A stretch of 51,051 nt of DNA from NCBI RefSeq assembly GCF_000803215.1, contig NZ_JSXC01000042.1:1-51051 (forward strand). The letters are read 5' to 3'. The position numbers and the translations under genes are program-made. The notes beneath the pieces are model-generated. The model was not told where the DNA came from. It made no database searches and was given only the letters and a program-made list of their open reading frames with translations. This DNA comes from Pectobacterium fontis (GTDB lineage: Bacteria > Pseudomonadota > Gammaproteobacteria > Enterobacterales > Enterobacteriaceae). Below are positions 39,591 to 48,885 of this stretch, piece after piece. The number at the start of each line of letters is the position of its first letter. Position 1 is the stretch's first letter.

Positions 39591-40748
39591 ATGGCGTCGT
39601 ATCATCTCAATGCCAAGATGGCACAGGATATTGTCGCGCGAACCATGCAGATCATTGATAGCAATATCAACGTGATGGATGCGCGCGGTAAAATTATCGG
39701 CAGTGGCGATCAGGAGCGATTGGGGGAACTGCATGAAGGGGCACTGCTGGCGCTCTCGCAGGGACGAGTCGTTGATATTGATGATGCTGTGGCACGCCAC
39801 CTGCACGGCGTGCGTCCGGGTATCAACTTACCTCTTCGCATTGATGGTGAAATCGTCGGCGTTATCGGCCTGACGGGGAACCCTAGCCAGCTACGGCAAT
39901 ATGGTGAGCTGGTCTGTATGACGGCGGAAATGATGCTGGAACAGGCGAGGCTATTGCACATGCTGGCGCAGGATAGCCGCCTGCGTGAAGAGCTGGTGTT
40001 GAACCTGATCCGTACCGACGATCTCTCTCCCGCTCTCATGGAGTGGGCGCAGCGCTTAGGCATCGATCTGAATAAGCCCCGTGTTGCGGCGGTGATCGAA
40101 GTGGACAGCGGGCAGCTCGGCGTCGATTCCGCCATGGCGGAGTTACAGCAGTTGCAGACGCTACTGACCACGCCGGAGCGTGACAACCTGATCGCTATCG
40201 TTTCGCTGACGGAAATGGTGGTGTTAAAGCCTGCGTTGAACAGCCACGGGCGCTGGGATGCGGAAGAACACCGCAGGCGTGTGGATACGCTGATGTCGCG
40301 CATGGCGGAAAGCAGCCGGCTGCGGGTGCGGCTGGCGTTGGGGAACTATTTTGCTGGCCCCGGCAGTATCGCACGGTCTTACCGTACCGCGCGCACGACC
40401 ATGAGCGTGGGCAAACAGCGTATGCCTGCTCAGCGCTGTTATTACTATCAGGATCTGATGTTGCCTGTACTGCTGGATAGCCTGCGTGGCGGTTGGCAGG
40501 CAAACGAACTGGTGCGCCCGCTCGCGAAGCTCAAGGCAATGGACGGCAATGGTCTGCTGCGTCGGACGCTGGGAGCCTGGTTTCGTAACAATGTTCAACC
40601 GGGTGCGACGGCGAAGGCTCTGTTTATTCATCGCAACACGCTGGAATATCGTCTTAACCGTATTTCTGAACTGACGGGATTAGATTTGGGGAATTTTGAC
40701 GATCGTCTGCTGTTATACGTGGCGTTGCAACTGGATGAAGAAGAGTAA
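39591..40748 (+). CDS. cdaR: Sugar diacid regulator CdaR
   Basis: A 385-residue activator of glucarate, galactarate and glycerate utilisation genes. The N-terminal diacid-recognition domain (AQDIVARTMQIIDSNINVMDARGKIIGSGDQERLG, then GVIGLTGNPSQLRQYGELV) spans about 1-135. The C-terminal PucR-type helix-turn-helix reads GATAKALFIHRNTLEYRLNRISELTGLDL. The frame is open to 39513, but AGGGG before ATG 39591 and the 385-residue length fit E. coli. Plant cell-wall uronate breakdown makes such a regulator sensible in a soft-rot species (inference). Confidence 0.95.
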   Translation: MASYHLNAKMAQDIVARTMQIIDSNINVMDARGKIIGSGDQERLGELHEGALLALSQGRVVDIDDAVARHLHGVRPGINLPLRIDGEIVGVIGLTGNPSQLRQYGELVCMTAEMMLEQARLLHMLAQDSRLREELVLNLIRTDDLSPALMEWAQRLGIDLNKPRVAAVIEVDSGQLGVDSAMAELQQLQTLLTTPERDNLIAIVSLTEMVVLKPALNSHGRWDAEEHRRRVDTLMSRMAESSRLRVRLALGNYFAGPGSIARSYRTARTTMSVGKQRMPAQRCYYYQDLMLPVLLDSLRGGWQANELVRPLAKLKAMDGNGLLRRTLGAWFRNNVQPGATAKALFIHRNTLEYRLNRISELTGLDLGNFDDRLLLYVALQLDEEE

Positions 40749-40797
40749 AAGAAGCAGAGAAATCGCGTTTACGCTGCCTGTTCTCTACCGTATCCCT

Positions 40798-40817
40798 CTG
40801 ATGCCGTGCGGCATCAG
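40798..40817 (+). terminator. Hairpin after cdaR
   Basis: A perfect 8-bp stem CTGATGCC/GGCATCAG with GTGC loop, about 50 bp after the cdaR stop. The downstream T tract is weak. Confidence 0.5.
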
Positions 40818-41081
40818 GGCTGTCTATTTCAGCCGTGAGCGGTAACAGCATGGTTTATGTAACAACATTGCTTAGACTGAAAATTATGACATAATCATTA
40901 ACAATATAACGCGATAGCATAAATTATCGCGAAACAATATTTTTGCCCCTTCCTCATATCCACTATTGTCACTCCCATATTGTCGTTGTCAGTGAGATAA
41001 CCGCATAAACGGCTTAACCAGCCACATTCATCATTATTTTATCTAAATACTTTTAAGCATTAAGGTTAGGGAGTGATAAGA
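40818..41081 (+). promoter_or_regulatory. Upstream region of the sulfate operon
   Basis: An AT-rich region without a gene. It holds an inverted repeat CGCGATA-N8-TATCGCG (40910-40931) and a small dyad ATTATGACATAAT (40883-40895). CysB control would be expected for a sulfate importer, but CysB sites are too degenerate to call by eye. Confidence 0.45.
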
Positions 41082-42092
41082 ATGTCAATACGTCGTCTGG
41101 GGTTATCTGTTGCTACGGCAGCACTGTTATTTTCTGGTGTGGCCTCGGCGGCTACCGAACTATTAAACGTGTCTTACGATCCAACGCGTGAGCTGTATCA
41201 GCAATACAATGCGGCGTTTATTAAGCATTGGAAAGCCACCACGGGTGAAGATATCACTATCAAAAATTCGCACGGTGGCTCAGGAAAGCAGGCACGTTCG
41301 GTGATTGATGGTTTGCAAGCGGATGTGGTTACGCTGGCGCTGGCAGGCGATATTGATGCATTGAATCTGAATCAGCCACTGATCGATCCTAAGTGGCAGG
41401 CGCGTTTGCCTGATAACAGCACGCCCTATACTTCCACTATTGTTTTCCTGGTGCGCAAAGGCAATCCAAAGCAAATCAAAGACTGGAACGATCTGGTGAA
41501 GCCGGGCGTTGAAGTGATTACGCCAAACCCGAAAACCTCCGGCGGCGCACGTTGGAACTTTCTGGCAGCTTGGGCATATGCCAAAGCGCAACCGGGCGGC
41601 AATGATGAGACCGCACTGAAATTTGTCACCGAACTGTATCGTCATGCACCCGTACTGGATACCGGTGCGCGTGGGGCAACCATCAGCTTTGTACAGCGTC
41701 AGTTAGGTGATGTCCTGCTGGCATGGGAAAATGAAGCATACCTGTCTCTGAAAGAGCAGGGGGGCGATCAGCTTGAGATTGTCACCCCATCTCTGTCGAT
41801 TCTGGCTGAACCGCCAGTTGCCGTTGTCGATAAAGTCGTTGAACGTAAAGGGACACAGAAACAGGCTGAAGCCTATCTGCAATACCTCTACAGCGATGAA
41901 GCACAGCGCATTATTGGTAAAAACTTCTATCGCCCACGTAATGCCAAGATTGCAGAGGAGTTTAAAGATCAGTTTGCGCCAGTGAATCTGGTGACGATTG
42001 ATAAGGATTTCGGTGGTTGGAAAGCGGCACAGGACAAATTCTTTAACGATGGCGGCGTATTTGACAAAATCTTTAAAGAGATCAACAAATAA
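41082..42092 (+). CDS. sbp: Sulfate-binding periplasmic protein (Sbp type)
   Basis: A 336-residue periplasmic receptor for sulfate ABC import. The signal peptide ends at about VASAA (residue 26). The mature beginning [19 protein letters not shown] and [26 protein letters not shown] match E. coli Sbp better than CysP, which has SSYDVSRELF and SHAGSSKQA. The ATG at 41082 follows GGGAG at 8 nt; the frame opens at GTG 41073. It heads a cysTWA cluster, the position held by cysP in E. coli. A terminator follows at 42113-42140. Confidence 0.92.
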   Translation: MSIRRLGLSVATAALLFSGVASAATELLNVSYDPTRELYQQYNAAFIKHWKATTGEDITIKNSHGGSGKQARSVIDGLQADVVTLALAGDIDALNLNQPLIDPKWQARLPDNSTPYTSTIVFLVRKGNPKQIKDWNDLVKPGVEVITPNPKTSGGARWNFLAAWAYAKAQPGGNDETALKFVTELYRHAPVLDTGARGATISFVQRQLGDVLLAWENEAYLSLKEQGGDQLEIVTPSLSILAEPPVAVVDKVVERKGTQKQAEAYLQYLYSDEAQRIIGKNFYRPRNAKIAEEFKDQFAPVNLVTIDKDFGGWKAAQDKFFNDGGVFDKIFKEINK

Positions 42093-42112
42093 ATTTTAAT
42101 GTCTGACAGATT

Positions 42113-42140
42113 AAGGCCGCTATCATCAGGCGGCCTTTTT
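42113..42140 (+). terminator. Terminator between sbp and cysT
   Basis: An 8-bp stem AAGGCCGC/GCGGCCTT with a 9-nt loop runs into a T tract. It lies inside the presumed operon, so it should reduce cysTWA transcription relative to sbp. Confidence 0.85.
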
Positions 42141-42172
42141 CAGGTTAAAAGGTTGGCGATATTAATACTGGT

Positions 42173-42214
42173 CACTTAAGCTCGTGTATCTCGATGCTTA
42201 AACGATTGGCATTA
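42173..42214. repeat. Short copy of the palindromic dispersed repeat, core missing
   Basis: CACTTAAG is followed after three bases by GTGTATCTCGATGCTTAAAC and ATTGGCATTA. These match both ends of the element at 13879-13982, but the roughly 60-bp hairpin core is absent. It resembles an internal deletion or an excision remnant. Confidence 0.7.
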
Positions 42215-42304
42215 GGCGACAGCCGTCTGGAACCTTCTGTCAGGTAGCGCGCGTCGGCAAGCAGTTGTTGGCTGGATAGTGAGTATGAAAATGAAAGGCA
42301 CGGT

Positions 42305-43117
42305 ATGTCACAGCGTTCTTCCTCAGTGATTCCCGGTTTCGGGCTAACGTTAGGGTTTAGCCTGAGCTATTTAGGATTAATTGTTCTCATCCCGTTGGCG
42401 GGGATGTTTTTGTATGCCAGCCAACTCACGTTTGGCCAGTTTTGGGATCTGATAACCAGCCGCCAGGTGCTTTTCTCCCTGCGGCTTTCGTTTGGTACGG
42501 CGCTGGCAGCGGCATTTATTAACGGTATTCTCGGTACGCTGCTGGCGTGGGTGCTTGTGCGGTATACCTTCCCCGGCCGCAAAGTGATTGATGCCATGAT
42601 AGATATGCCCTTCGCGCTGCCAACCGCGGTGGCGGGGATTGCCCTGACGGCGCTGTATGCGCCGAATGGCCTGATTGGCTCGCTGTTTCCGTTCAAAATT
42701 GCTTACACCAGCATTGGTATCACACTGGCATTAATCTTCGTTACGTTGCCTTTCGTGGTCAGAACGCTGCAACCGGTGCTGGCCGATATTCCTAAAGAAG
42801 TGGAAGAAGCGGCGGCATGCCTTGGCGCGCGCCCGCTTCAGGTTTTCCGCCATGTGCTGCTTCCTGCGGTGTTGCCCGCGTGGTTGACGGGCTTCGCGCT
42901 GGCTTTTGCCCGTGGCGTTGGGGAATACGGTTCCGTGGTGTTTATCGCGGGGAATATTCCGTTTAAAACCGAAATCCTGCCGTTGCTGATTGTCTCCAAG
43001 CTCGATCAGTATGACTATAAGGGCGCCACCGGGATCGGCGTATTTATGCTGCTGGTTTCTTTCATTATGCTGCTGCTGATTAACGTGTTGCAGCGTCGCA
43101 TCCAACCGAAACTGTAA
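42305..43117 (+). CDS. cysT: Sulfate/thiosulfate ABC transporter permease CysT (CysU)
   Basis: A 270-residue inner-membrane permease with about six helices. The EAA loop is EVEEAAACLGARPLQVFRHVLLPAVLPAWLTG, with the family block GVGEYGSVVFIAGN after it. It partners CysW and CysA. It lies 212 bp after sbp, a gap that contains a terminator and a repeat remnant, so a local promoter or readthrough must drive it. Confidence 0.95.
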   Translation: MSQRSSSVIPGFGLTLGFSLSYLGLIVLIPLAGMFLYASQLTFGQFWDLITSRQVLFSLRLSFGTALAAAFINGILGTLLAWVLVRYTFPGRKVIDAMIDMPFALPTAVAGIALTALYAPNGLIGSLFPFKIAYTSIGITLALIFVTLPFVVRTLQPVLADIPKEVEEAAACLGARPLQVFRHVLLPAVLPAWLTGFALAFARGVGEYGSVVFIAGNIPFKTEILPLLIVSKLDQYDYKGATGIGVFMLLVSFIMLLLINVLQRRIQPKL

Positions 43118-43129
43118 GGGCTGGTCGTC

Positions 43130-44011
43130 ATGGAACAGGTTATTTCCGCTCAGGCCAGCGCGGCTAAAAGAAAAAAACAGCCCGCAGCCTATTACATTCT
43201 GGTCTCTCTGGCGTGGATCGTCTTTTTCCTGATTCTGGTGCTGCCGCTGATGATGGTGGTCACTCAAGGGCTGGATAAAGGCGTCGGCGCATTTTGGGAG
43301 GCAATTAGCGAACCGGATGCGATCTCGGCATTGAAGCTGACGCTACTGGCTACCGTCATTTCCGTGCCGTTAAACGTGGTTTTCGGGCTGGCGACAGCGT
43401 GGTGTGTGACGAAATTTGAATTTCGTGGTAAGAGCCTCCTGCTGGCGCTAATCGATTTGCCTTTCTCCGTGTCACCAGTGGTCGCGGGGCTGGTGTATGT
43501 GCTGCTGTTTGGGGCGCAAAGCAAAGTCTATCCCTTCCTGCTCGAACACGATCTGCAAATTGTTTACGCTGTTCCGGGTATTGTTCTGGCGACGATTTTC
43601 GTTACGCTGCCTTATGTTGCTCGTGAACTGATTCCGCTGATGGAAGAGCAGGGTTCGCAGGAAGAAGAGGCGGCGCGGCTGCTCGGGGCGAATGGCTGGC
43701 AGATGTTCTGGCATATCACCCTGCCGAATGTGAAGTGGGCGCTGATTTACGGCGTCGTGCTGTGTACGGCACGCGCGATGGGGGAATTCGGGGCCGTTTC
43801 CGTCATTTCCGGTCATATTCGCGGCATGACTAACACGCTGCCACTGCATATCGAAATTCTTTATAACGAATACAACATCGTTGCGGCTTTCAGCGTGGCG
43901 ATTCTGCTGCTGGTGATGTCGCTGGTGGTGCTGCTACTGCGCCAGTGGAGTGAAGGTCGATTGACGAAGCAAATACAGAAACAACAGGAGTTGGCCAAAA
44001 ATGAGCATTGA
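43130..44011 (+). CDS. cysW: Sulfate/thiosulfate ABC transporter permease CysW
   Basis: A 293-residue permease paralogous to CysT. It has about six helices, the EAA loop [32 protein letters not shown] and the block [19 protein letters not shown]. It is 12 bp after cysT and its end overlaps cysA by 11 bp, supporting coupled translation. Confidence 0.95.
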   Translation: MEQVISAQASAAKRKKQPAAYYILVSLAWIVFFLILVLPLMMVVTQGLDKGVGAFWEAISEPDAISALKLTLLATVISVPLNVVFGLATAWCVTKFEFRGKSLLLALIDLPFSVSPVVAGLVYVLLFGAQSKVYPFLLEHDLQIVYAVPGIVLATIFVTLPYVARELIPLMEEQGSQEEEAARLLGANGWQMFWHITLPNVKWALIYGVVLCTARAMGEFGAVSVISGHIRGMTNTLPLHIEILYNEYNIVAAFSVAILLLVMSLVVLLLRQWSEGRLTKQIQKQQELAKNEH

Positions 44012-44993
44012 GATTCGCAATATTAATAAACAATTTGGCCAGTTCCGCGCGCTGAACGAGATTAATTTGTCGATCCACAGCGGTGAGTTGGTGGCGCTGC
44101 TGGGGCCATCTGGCTGCGGTAAGACGACGTTACTGCGTATTATCGCCGGGCTGGAGCAGCCGGATAGCGGCAGCATTATCTTTCATGGGCAGGATGTATC
44201 CGTTCATGATGTGCGCAAACGTAACGTCGGGTTTGTGTTTCAGCACTACGCGCTGTTCCGCCATATGACGGTGTTCGATAATGTCGCGTTTGGCTTGCGC
44301 ATGAAGCCGAAAAATATCCGGCCATCAAAAAGTGAAATTGAAAAGAAAGTGCATGAGTTGCTCAATCTGGTGCAATTGGACTGGCTGGGGGATCGCTATC
44401 CTGAACAGCTTTCCGGTGGTCAGCGCCAGCGTATCGCACTGGCGCGCGCACTCATCGTTGAGCCGAGTATTCTGCTGCTAGATGAGCCTTTTGGCGCGTT
44501 AGATGCCAAAGTGCGTAAAGAACTGCGCCGCTGGTTGTCTCAACTGCATGAAGATATCGATCTCACGTCGGTATTTGTGACGCACGATCAGGAAGAAGCG
44601 ATGGAAGTCGCCGACCGTATCGTACTGATGAACAAAGGTGTGATTGAACAAATCGGTACACCAGCGGAAGTGTATAACAACCCGGCCAGCGAGTTTGTTT
44701 ACCATTTCCTTGGCGACAGCAACCGACTGAAAGTGGCGCAAACGGAAGAAACGATTCTGTTCCGCCCGCATGAAGTGTCGTTATCGGTACAGGCTCAGGA
44801 TGGCTATCAGGCGGTGACGGTGCGTGATATTCGCCCACTCGGTGCCTTAACGCGACTGTCTCTGAAACTGGGTGAACAGTCGGAGCTGATCGAAGCGGAA
44901 GTCGCTAAAGATGATGTGAGCTTACAAGGGCTTCAGAAAGGCGATGTGATTCAGTTCAAACCGAAACGTTATAGTCATGATTGGGAAATCTGA
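44001..44993 (+). CDS. cysA: Sulfate/thiosulfate import ATP-binding protein CysA
   Basis: A 330-residue ATPase driving CysTW. Walker A is GPSGCGKTT, the signature is [15 protein letters not shown], Walker B is [13 protein letters not shown] and the H-loop is [14 protein letters not shown]. The C-terminal TOBE region is shorter than in E. coli CysA (365 residues). No cysM follows; the operon ends in a strong terminator at 45015-45043. Confidence 0.96.
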   Translation: MSIEIRNINKQFGQFRALNEINLSIHSGELVALLGPSGCGKTTLLRIIAGLEQPDSGSIIFHGQDVSVHDVRKRNVGFVFQHYALFRHMTVFDNVAFGLRMKPKNIRPSKSEIEKKVHELLNLVQLDWLGDRYPEQLSGGQRQRIALARALIVEPSILLLDEPFGALDAKVRKELRRWLSQLHEDIDLTSVFVTHDQEEAMEVADRIVLMNKGVIEQIGTPAEVYNNPASEFVYHFLGDSNRLKVAQTEETILFRPHEVSLSVQAQDGYQAVTVRDIRPLGALTRLSLKLGEQSELIEAEVAKDDVSLQGLQKGDVIQFKPKRYSHDWEI

Positions 44994-45014
44994 TCGAGAG
45001 TGTGTTCAGGTATG

Positions 45015-45043
45015 AAAAAACCCGCGAAATTCGCGGGTTTTTT
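45015..45043 (+). terminator. Terminator after cysA
   Basis: A stem AAAAAACCCGCGAA/TTCGCGGGTTTTTT forms an almost fully palindromic hairpin with a T run. It also lies beyond the convergent doxX-type gene and is symmetrical enough to serve both. Confidence 0.93.
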
Positions 45044-45076
45044 CTTTTGTCGTCAATACCTGCTGGATGGAAAGGA

Positions 45077-45511
45077 TTAACGATAAGCGGGATTAGAAGC
45101 GACAGAATAACGGCCACTACCAACCAGCATGATGATAATGCCAGCGAAGAAATAGAGTGCTTCTACTTCCAGCGCCCAGGCACCTACTTCAGTCAGGGTG
45201 AAGAATTTGCCCGTACCCACCATCAGCGTCGCCACAACCAGCGTCAGCGCAGCAATCAGGCCAGAAATGCGGGTAAACACCCCCAGAATAATCAGGATCG
45301 GGGCAACGACTTCGCCCACATAAACGCCATAAGCGATAAAACCAGGCAGGCCAGCGCCTTGCAGCATCTGCACGATCCAACCCACACCGTGCTCAATTTT
45401 TGCTACGCCGTGAAACAGCAGCAGAATACCAACGGTTAAACGCAGTAAAAGTTTACCAGCATCAGGATGATCGGTTAAACGTGTGAACCACTGGTTCAAT
45501 TGAGAAATCAT
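45077..45511 (-). CDS. DoxX family membrane protein
   Basis: A 144-residue inner-membrane protein with four hydrophobic helices. DoxX features visible are LLLRLTVGILLLFHGVAKI near the start, YGVYVGEVVAPILIILGVFTRISGLIAAL in the middle and EVEALYFFAGIIIMLVGSGRYS near the end. The family is linked to redox or quinone-associated processes, but no reaction is assigned. It is probably monocistronic. Upstream 45512-45860 is a 349-bp AT-rich stretch in which no gene or clear signal is seen. Confidence 0.85.
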   Translation of the reverse strand: MISQLNQWFTRLTDHPDAGKLLLRLTVGILLLFHGVAKIEHGVGWIVQMLQGAGLPGFIAYGVYVGEVVAPILIILGVFTRISGLIAALTLVVATLMVGTGKFFTLTEVGAWALEVEALYFFAGIIIMLVGSGRYSVASNPAYR

Positions 45512-45860
45512 GATAGATGTCCTTATTAATGAGAAACAATGTTTATTGGCATGGGGCGCAGTGTCGTCGATTTAGGGGCAGAATAGAAAACCAATAAATT
45601 TGATATTTTCTGTCAAAAAATTACGTGAAGCGCGCGAGCATCGATAAGCATAGCACTATGGCTGTGGTAGTCTAGGGAATGAAATAATACGTTATGAAAT
45701 GGTTATGGCAGCATTTTTCAATTCGCATACTGAACTGGAATAATGGCGAGTCCCAAATGAAGAGACTCGCGTCATCCTATCCAAAAATAATAATATTTAA
45801 TGCTGAGTAGTAAATTATCTATGGGGCGTCACTGAATCAAGTGAACCCTGTATAAGCATA

Positions 45861-46313
45861 TTATTTTTCAGCAATGAAATGATCGTTGTTATTGATGATG
45901 GGGATATAGACCCTTACCCATTCATTGCCGTCAATGATATCCCAACTATGACCTTCACCTTTGGTATCATCTGCAATGAGTACCGTACCAGGTTCAATAA
46001 TAAACGTTGAGCCATCGCTGACTTTGAATTTCAATTTGCCTCGCATGGTGACGACATATTGTGTTCTTGGGGCAGGGTGTACACCTTTTTGCCATTCTTC
46101 AAAGGTATTGCTGAAATAGATATTTTCCGAGGAAAATTTTTCCAGTGAAGGAATACTACCTCTGACGAAAGCAGAATGATTATCCGGCGTATTGATGAGT
46201 TTTATCGCGGGAAGGCGATGCAGGCTATTCTCTTTTGTGATAGTTTCGCTGTGTGCCGTCATTGATATAAATAGGCCGATGACAGCGAAGAAAAACACGT
46301 TAGATCTTTTCAT
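45861..46313 (-). CDS. Exported cupin-domain protein
   Basis: A protein of about 150 residues with an N-terminal signal peptide (MKRSNVFFFAVIGLFISMTAHS) and one cupin barrel. The barrel shows the HPAPRTQYVVTMRGKLKFKVSDG and FIIEPGTVLIADDTKGEGHSW stretches typical of small cupins. The ligand is unknown. An in-frame ATG at 46331 would add six residues; neither start has a strong ribosome site. The gene and its flanks are markedly AT-rich compared with the cys operon, suggesting horizontal acquisition. Confidence 0.72.
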   Translation of the reverse strand: MKRSNVFFFAVIGLFISMTAHSETITKENSLHRLPAIKLINTPDNHSAFVRGSIPSLEKFSSENIYFSNTFEEWQKGVHPAPRTQYVVTMRGKLKFKVSDGSTFIIEPGTVLIADDTKGEGHSWDIIDGNEWVRVYIPIINNNDHFIAEK

Positions 46314-46533
46314 TTGCGATTTTACATCCATAATGTTGGTTTTTGTTAAGTTTTTTAAATGATTAAATAAAATTGTTGATTATGATTTTTTATTTTGTAG
46401 GATTCAGCGTGCGGTAATCTACTTGTCTGTAGATAATGCCGTCAATTATTTTTTTTAAAATAAAAAACACCTGAGATAGATGATATCCTTTGCAATATTA
46501 GGGGATTTTCTAAAGTACAATGGATGGAAATGG

Positions 46534-48192
46534 ATGAATAGGTTAAAAAATGCACGCCTTGGCACTATGCTGGGACTAGGTTTTGCTTTTGTTATTCTTA
46601 TTGGATTATTAGTTGCAATATTTGCGCGAATACAGTTGAGCACGGTAGGACATAATTTTGATTATGTCGCGAAGACGAGGTTATCCAATTTACTGTTGAT
46701 CATGGCGATAAAAGATAAGATTACTGACAACGCCTACGAAACTCGTGACATGGTACTTTACACTACTCAGCCGCACAGTGAGCAGGAGATGCGGGAGTAT
46801 GTACAAAGTAAACTAAAAATATTAGAGCAACGTATCGTTGATAATAATTCATTATTAAAACAATTAGATGCGTCATTGAAAATTAAGCATTCGCGTGAAC
46901 TGTTTGATAATTTAAATCGTGTTCGTCCTCCTTATTCGAATGTATTACGTAAAGCGATGTCTCTCAGTGCGTCTGGACAGTATGACGAAGCGCGAGCGGT
47001 TGTGATCAATGAGGTATTAGAGAAACAAGATCATGTGCTGGAAGCACTGAATCTGCTCATCAGCGAACATGCAAAAGATACCGCTAGTATGTCTCAGAAT
47101 TACATGGAGGATGCTAATGAGGCTGGAGCGTTGCTGTTAATGATGATTGCGTTGAGTATTGTGCTGGGGGTCTTGGTTTCCTGGGGAATCAGTCGCACGG
47201 TTAAGGGGCTACTCGGAGGTGAACCGGCTTATGCTGCTTCAATGGCGAAGCAAGTGGCTGATGGGCAACTGTCTTTCCCTGTTGAACTGCGTAAGGGAGA
47301 CACCAGCAGTCTATTATCGACGATGGACAATATGCGTGAACGCTTGCGAGGTATGGTTCAGCAAGTACGCAACAGTAGTGAATCCATCGCCACTGGTGCG
47401 AGTGAAATTGCAGCAGGTAGTACGGATTTAAGCCAGCGTACAGAAGAGCAAGCTGCCAGTTTGCAAGAAACCGCAGCGTCAATGGAGCAAATTAGTCAAA
47501 CTATCCAGCAGAATGCAAATACCGTGCGAACCGCCATACAGTTAGCGAACACCACCAGCGATACCGCTGTGAAGAGTGGTGATGCGGTGCATGATATTGT
47601 GCATACTATGCAGGAAATCAATACCAGTTCGCAGAAAATTGGTGACATTATCGGTGTAATCGATGGTATTGCATTCCAGACCAATATCCTGGCGCTGAAT
47701 GCTGCTGTAGAAGCTGCCCGTGCGGGTGAACAAGGGAGAGGGTTTGCTGTTGTTGCCGGAGAAGTCCGATCATTAGCTCATCGTTCTGCTTCCGCTGCGA
47801 AGGAAATTAAAATGCTTATCGGTGAAAGCCTCAGTACAGTAGAGAAAGGCTCAACAAAAGTCAGTGCTGCGGGCAGTACTATCGATGAATTGGTGCAGCA
47901 GGCTCGCCATGTGGCTGAGTTAGTCGGAGAAATCGGTGTGACTACCGCCGAACAAGAAAATGGTATTGACCAAATTAGCACGGCCATCATCCAGATGGAT
48001 CAAGTCACACAGCAAAATGCTACTTTGGTCGAAGAGTCTGCAAGTGCCGCGCATAGCTTAAGCGAGCAGGCAGCTAAATTGGTAGAACTGATGAGCGCCT
48101 TTAAAATTGGACGCACCGGTAAGGCCTTAGTCTCGAATACGGAAAAAATCGCACCGCTCACCTTGGCCTTATCTTCTAGCCAGAACAATTAG
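46534..48192 (+). CDS. Methyl-accepting chemotaxis protein
   Basis: A 552-residue transmembrane chemoreceptor. TM1 lies at about 9-32 ([23 protein letters not shown]), then a four-helix-type periplasmic domain to about 190, then TM2 ([21 protein letters not shown]), HAMP and a long coiled-coil signalling domain. The hairpin tip [44 protein letters not shown] is perfectly typical. The C-terminus (SSSQNN) lacks the NWETF-type CheR-binding pentapeptide. The N-terminal third is AT-rich and the signalling third is not. The frame opens at 46480; [10 protein letters not shown] was preferred. The ligand is unknown. Confidence 0.88.
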   Translation: MNRLKNARLGTMLGLGFAFVILIGLLVAIFARIQLSTVGHNFDYVAKTRLSNLLLIMAIKDKITDNAYETRDMVLYTTQPHSEQEMREYVQSKLKILEQRIVDNNSLLKQLDASLKIKHSRELFDNLNRVRPPYSNVLRKAMSLSASGQYDEARAVVINEVLEKQDHVLEALNLLISEHAKDTASMSQNYMEDANEAGALLLMMIALSIVLGVLVSWGISRTVKGLLGGEPAYAASMAKQVADGQLSFPVELRKGDTSSLLSTMDNMRERLRGMVQQVRNSSESIATGASEIAAGSTDLSQRTEEQAASLQETAASMEQISQTIQQNANTVRTAIQLANTTSDTAVKSGDAVHDIVHTMQEINTSSQKIGDIIGVIDGIAFQTNILALNAAVEAARAGEQGRGFAVVAGEVRSLAHRSASAAKEIKMLIGESLSTVEKGSTKVSAAGSTIDELVQQARHVAELVGEIGVTTAEQENGIDQISTAIIQMDQVTQQNATLVEESASAAHSLSEQAAKLVELMSAFKIGRTGKALVSNTEKIAPLTLALSSSQNN

Positions 48193-48231
48193 GCGTCAAT
48201 CACTAACCTTATAGCTTATAGATAGCTCTCC

Positions 48232-48262
48232 ATTTGTAGGGCCGATGTGTGGTCCTACAAAT
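48232..48262 (+). terminator. Hairpin after the chemoreceptor gene
   Basis: Arms ATTTGTAGG and CCTACAAAT, extended to 12 pairs with one G-T, enclose a 7-nt loop 40 bp after the stop. No T tract follows, so it may be a weak terminator or an mRNA end stabiliser. Confidence 0.5.
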
Positions 48263-48396
48263 ATGTTTATGCTGGCGTGATGGCATTTACAGATAGGATA
48301 CTCAACGTTATTCCACATGATAACGGAATATAGGCGATGCTCAGCCAACGTCAATGCGACTTAAAGCATGAACAATATATCCATGACAGTACGGAC

Positions 48397-48802
48397 ATTA
48401 AAAAAGAGATAGTATTTGGTGGATTTACTTCAAAGAGGATTCACTTTGCGGAAGTGGTGGGTCGTGCAGGATGACTCGGCCTTTGGCCTCGCCCCTTCGG
48501 GGTCAACGCTGGCGCGTTGCTGTCTCACTTCGCTCGACTCGAACCTGAACGCAGGTTCTCACCTACTCGACACGAGTAATCGATAATGTTTGGTGGATTT
48601 ACTTCAGAGAGGATTCACTTTGCAGAAGTGGTGGGTCGTGCAGGATGACTCGGCCTTTGGCCTCGCCCCTTCGGGGTCAACGCTGGCGCGTTGCTGTCTC
48701 ACTTCGCTCGACTTGAACCTGAACGCAGGTTCTCACCTACACGACACGAGTAATCGATAATGTTTGGTGGGTTTACTTCAGAGAGGAATCACTTTGCGGA
48801 AG
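48397..48802 (-). ncRNA. Possible structured RNA released from the 3' part of the tRNA operon transcript
   Basis: If the tRNA-Val/tRNA-Lys transcript reads on, it contains two copies of the hairpin-rich repeat and reaches TCTCTTTTTT (plus-strand 48397-48407). Processing after each CCA would release repeat-derived RNAs, as described for rtT RNA in E. coli. This is inference from structure; no promoter of its own was seen. Confidence 0.45.
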
Positions 48803-48820
48803 TGGTGGGTCGTGCAGGAT
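48415..48820 (-). repeat. 174-bp tandem repeats carrying the 3' end of tRNA-Lys
   Basis: Two full units (48415-48588 and 48589-48762) differ at only 4 of 174 positions. A third partial unit (48763-48820) runs into the real tRNA-Lys gene. Each unit holds the last 18 nt of tRNA-Lys including CCA (48455-48472, 48629-48646 and, in the gene, 48803-48820). Read in the tRNA direction, each full unit then folds into successive hairpins: GAACCTG/CAGGTTC, CAACGC/GCGTTG, CCCC/GGGG and GGCC/GGCC. The layout matches the E. coli tyrT (rtT RNA) repeats, but on tRNA-Lys. Confidence 0.9.
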
Positions 48821-48878
48821 TCGAACCTGCGACCAATTGATTAAAAGTCAACTGCTCTACCGACTGAGCTAACGACCC
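48803..48878 (-). tRNA. lysV: tRNA-Lys (UUU)
   Basis: A 76-nt tRNA with encoded CCA and anticodon TTT in the ACTTTTAA loop. It is the last tRNA of the operon, 7 bp after a tRNA-Val. The order val-val-val-lys divergent from gltX equals E. coli valUXY-lysV. A small hairpin CACTT/AAGTG begins directly after the CCA. Confidence 0.97.
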
Positions 48879-48885
48879 GCAGAAG

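Noticed and set aside
48455-48646. The 18-nt tRNA-Lys tails read as attL/attR sites of an integrated element.
   Set aside because: The tails lie only 174 bp apart in near-identical tandem units with no integrase or cargo between them, which fits tandem duplication better than integration.
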